Notes under the pieces: generated by a model
Database searches by the model: none
The model's input: only the letters and a program-made list of their open reading frames with translations
Told to the model about the DNA's origin: nothing
Assembly (NCBI RefSeq): GCF_029227915.1
Contig: NC_079888.1
Span: forward strand, 6,751,001 to 6,815,000
Source of the DNA: Hydractinia symbiolongicarpus
Taxonomy: Eukaryota; Cnidaria; Hydrozoa; Anthoathecata; Hydractiniidae
DNA length: 64,000 nt
Direction: 5' to 3'
Shown here: positions 62,301 through 64,000 of the stretch, piece after piece
Position numbering within the stretch: the stretch's first letter is position 1
How the letters are laid out: the number at the start of each line of letters is the position of its first letter
Made by a program: the position numbers and the translations under genes

Positions 62301-64000
62301 CTCTTTTTTTTTAGATTCTAGCCAGAGCCATCAGATACAATGAGCAATTAGAAACGTTGAATTTAGAGTCAAACATTATAACACAACATGGTCTGGAGGT
62401 GAGTGTTTGAGTTATCAAAACCTAGGACAATACAAATGTATTTGCATTGTCAAATTGTAGTGAGACTCAGGGGTTTACATGAAGGACTGGGATGAAGCGT
62501 TTAAAGATGAAACAAGTTGAATAGTTTAAAGGATAAAAAAGTTAATGAAAATATTTGTGTGCATCTAATTGCTTTTTTACTTATTAATTTTTTAGGCTTT
62601 GATGAAAGAAGTAGGACGGCATCCATCGCTGAGAGAAATCAAAATTTCTAATCAGGTAAAGATATTTCTTAAAATATCTTCAAGTGTTATTTTTATTTTT
62701 ATTTATTTATATATATATTTTAGCTAATATTAATTTTCGTTTCAGAAACAACCGTTTGGTGGTCAAGGAGAAGCTTTAATGGCTGATGCAATCCACAAAA
62801 ATGAAAATATTCTCAAATTTGGATATTCGTTTAAACAACCGGGACCGAGAAATAAAGCAGACAGAGCAATCATTAGACACAACGAAAATCGTAAGATCAT
62901 TGTCTTCATTTGGCAATATATCAAAAACACCATTGAGCTCAAGCATCTCCTTAACCGCGCTCTAGAACGATAATACATTATGTTAGTCTGTATATCAATC
63001 TTCAGCAAGAAGTGAGCGACGACACAATTTTTAAAACATCTTGTTACCTCCTCTTCGTATATTATATAACCCTGTTACAACTAGTCACATTAACCTATGT
63101 AAAATTAGACACCCACCACGTTATTTCTTTTCGTTTTTGTATTTCATCACATTCACTTCTTGTACTTTCTCAATACTAGTACGGCAACGACGCCGAAATG
63201 GAGAAGAAAATGTGTATGACTTGAAGGCCGTGTGCAAAATTCGTGACCCGTGGCCCCTGCCGTGGATAAAAGTCAAGGGCCGTCGGTTGCTTGGTGGCCT
63301 TATTGAAAACAAGGTAATTAATTGTAACAACACTATCGGACCAGTTCGTTAATGTTTTTAATCACTTTTTAATCGTACAAAATATTTTTTTGTAGGTAAC
63401 AGAGATGGGTCATATGGCTGGTGTCGAAAATGGCTCTAAAAGAGAATCACGTGGTTCAAACTTAAGAGAAGAGGAGGCGACGCCATTAGACATAAATGCA
63501 TTATTATCTGCAAGAAAATCAAAACTGAAGGGAACTTCAATAGCTGATCTTGAAGAACAACAACGAATGAAGAACAAAAGAATAATGCAAGAGATGCATG
63601 AAAGTACAAAACCAAGAATAGAAGAAGAAAATGAAACTGAAGAGAAGAAGGAAGATGTCACGCAATTGAATGAAAAGAAAGAAGATGTGACGCAGTTGAA
63701 TGAGAAGAAAGGAAATGTGACGTCATTGAATGAGAAAAGGGAAGATGTCACAAAGATGAATGGTGATACTAACTCGAACAGAAATCATCTTAAGAAGAAG
63801 CAAAAATCAGATAATGTTAAAGATTTTCCTTCTGATGAAAAAGAAGCTGAAGGGATGGGAAATGGAGGGAAACCTGTTGATAAAGGTGTAAAAGCTGCTA
63901 AAGATGAAAATTCTATCAACCTTGATAAAGTTGAAAAATCCTCTGAGAAAAGTAAAAACAGCGAGAATACACAAGATAATGATGAATCACCAGTAATCAA
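55455..64000 (+). CDS. Tropomodulin/leiomodin-family actin pointed-end protein (3' end outside window)
   Basis: Firm exons: 55455-55565, 56131-56232, 56925-57062, 57248-57317, 61182-61274, 61655-61905, 62315-62398, 62596-62655, 62746-62890, 63180-63313 and 63396 to the window edge, plus the optional exon 57498-60539. All phases agree. The N-terminal part (LLNGLTEEELEQLNNEFDPE, then MYNKEDLVGNLEKM) matches the tropomyosin- and actin-binding start of the family. EEEEQLLNEATEEELIEAA plus ALLKMNGMLTNDQ forms the second tropomyosin-binding helix. The leucine-rich part has SLFYVCINNEP, IKHLSLAMTGLIDADIK, LETLNLESNIIT and FGYSFKQPGPR. Known role: caps or nucleates actin filaments in sarcomeres and cortex. 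A basic segment, an unfamiliar DPWPLPWIK motif and a charged C-terminal extension follow, more like leiomodins than short tropomodulins; LLSARKSKLKGT is a weak WH2-like candidate. The true start codon is unresolved. Confidence 0.9.
57498..60539 (+). CDS. Giant phase-1 cassette exon of the tropomodulin gene
   Basis: The exon runs from a CCACCTCTAG acceptor (ends 57497) to a CAAG|GTAGAA donor: 3,042 bp, 1,014 codons, no stop. It enters and leaves in phase 1, so it can be skipped without changing frame. Skipping joins 57317 to 61182 as EEELIEAA-ALLKMNG, the canonical family helix. The encoded segment starts EKALHEKQFELREKIQHM, has an acidic stretch (about 57735-57885), a Val/Asn-rich part (KVNLNVSV, VKVNVDE; 58290-58570) and a basic Ser/Lys part with recurring SRDKS motifs. 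It then has 22 Gln encoded only by CAA (59261-59326) and ends GRGVSAALLQQ. It looks largely disordered; no known domain is recognised. Confidence 0.82.
59261..59326 (+). repeat. Pure (CAA)22 poly-Gln tract in the giant exon
   Basis: Uninterrupted CAA, 66 bp, in frame with the giant exon. Minus-strand frames over it are Cys, Val or Leu runs and are artefacts. Confidence 0.95.
62085..62270 (-). mobile_element. tRNA-derived SINE in a tropomodulin intron
   Basis: On minus, box A TAGCTCAGTCGG (62249-62260) and a box B-like GGTTTCGTTTCC (62206-62217) are followed by a body with GGTCCCTCATGG and GAGACTAC. The head is close to a real tRNA, but the T-arm is mutated (an extra T, and TTT where the box B consensus has the conserved purine and A). 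Confidence 0.65.
63642..63761 (+). repeat. 30-bp in-frame tandem repeat in the tropomodulin C-terminal exon
   Basis: Four 30-bp units encode the 10-residue repeat EKKEDVTQLN, with variants EKKGNVTSLN and EKREDVTKMN. The repeat lies in a highly charged extension that continues beyond the window. Confidence 0.9.

Overview
The window is eukaryotic and AT-rich. It has intron-split genes with GT-AG junctions, many tRNA-derived SINE relics, short inverted-repeat (MITE-like) elements and satellite arrays. The gene set (a FOXP forkhead factor, a secreted matrix metalloproteinase, a tropomodulin/leiomodin), the small introns and the AT-richness suggest a non-bilaterian animal, most likely a cnidarian. 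The species is an inference and is not proven here. No bacterial, organellar or CRISPR feature was seen.

Layout. From 1 to 19.6 kb no complete gene is visible. The stretch holds dispersed repeats: SINE heads, a 1.6-kb inverted repeat, a 24-bp tandem array, GTT/GTC microsatellites, and a motif around CCTGGGGACGAGGTTG that recurs about a dozen times in the whole window. One possible orphan terminal exon lies on the minus strand near 13.2 kb. From 19.7 to 32.6 kb (plus strand) is a FOXP gene with 12 coding exons that splice in frame to 620 codons. It also has an alternative upstream coding exon whose phase would give a 752-residue form. A 682-bp MITE with TTA target duplications and a ~41-bp tandem repeat sit in its introns. 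From 35.5 to 36.3 kb there is a 105-bp Helitron-like element and a frameshifted fragment of an ADP/ATP carrier, followed by a 28-bp minisatellite. From 39.7 to 43.3 kb (plus) is a complete secreted MMP of 516 residues in eight exons, with two MITE-like insertions in its introns. From 48.4 to 51.9 kb there are two large satellites (34/35-bp and 23-bp units), the second with higher-order structure.

From 55.4 kb to the right edge (plus) is a tropomodulin/leiomodin-family gene whose 3' end is outside the window. Its most striking feature is a 3,042-bp exon (1,014 codons, phase 1 on both sides, containing 22 CAA codons). It sits exactly where two neighbouring exons would otherwise join to recreate the canonical tropomodulin helix. 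Including it would insert a giant disordered, charged segment; skipping it gives a normal-sized protein. This is the best candidate for a previously undescribed arrangement.

The three genes have no obvious shared pathway. They are a transcription factor, an extracellular protease and an actin pointed-end regulator in a repeat-rich neighbourhood. All coordinates of exons were read by hand from splice consensus and reading phase. Orthology, the first exon of the tropomodulin gene and isoform use need RNA data.
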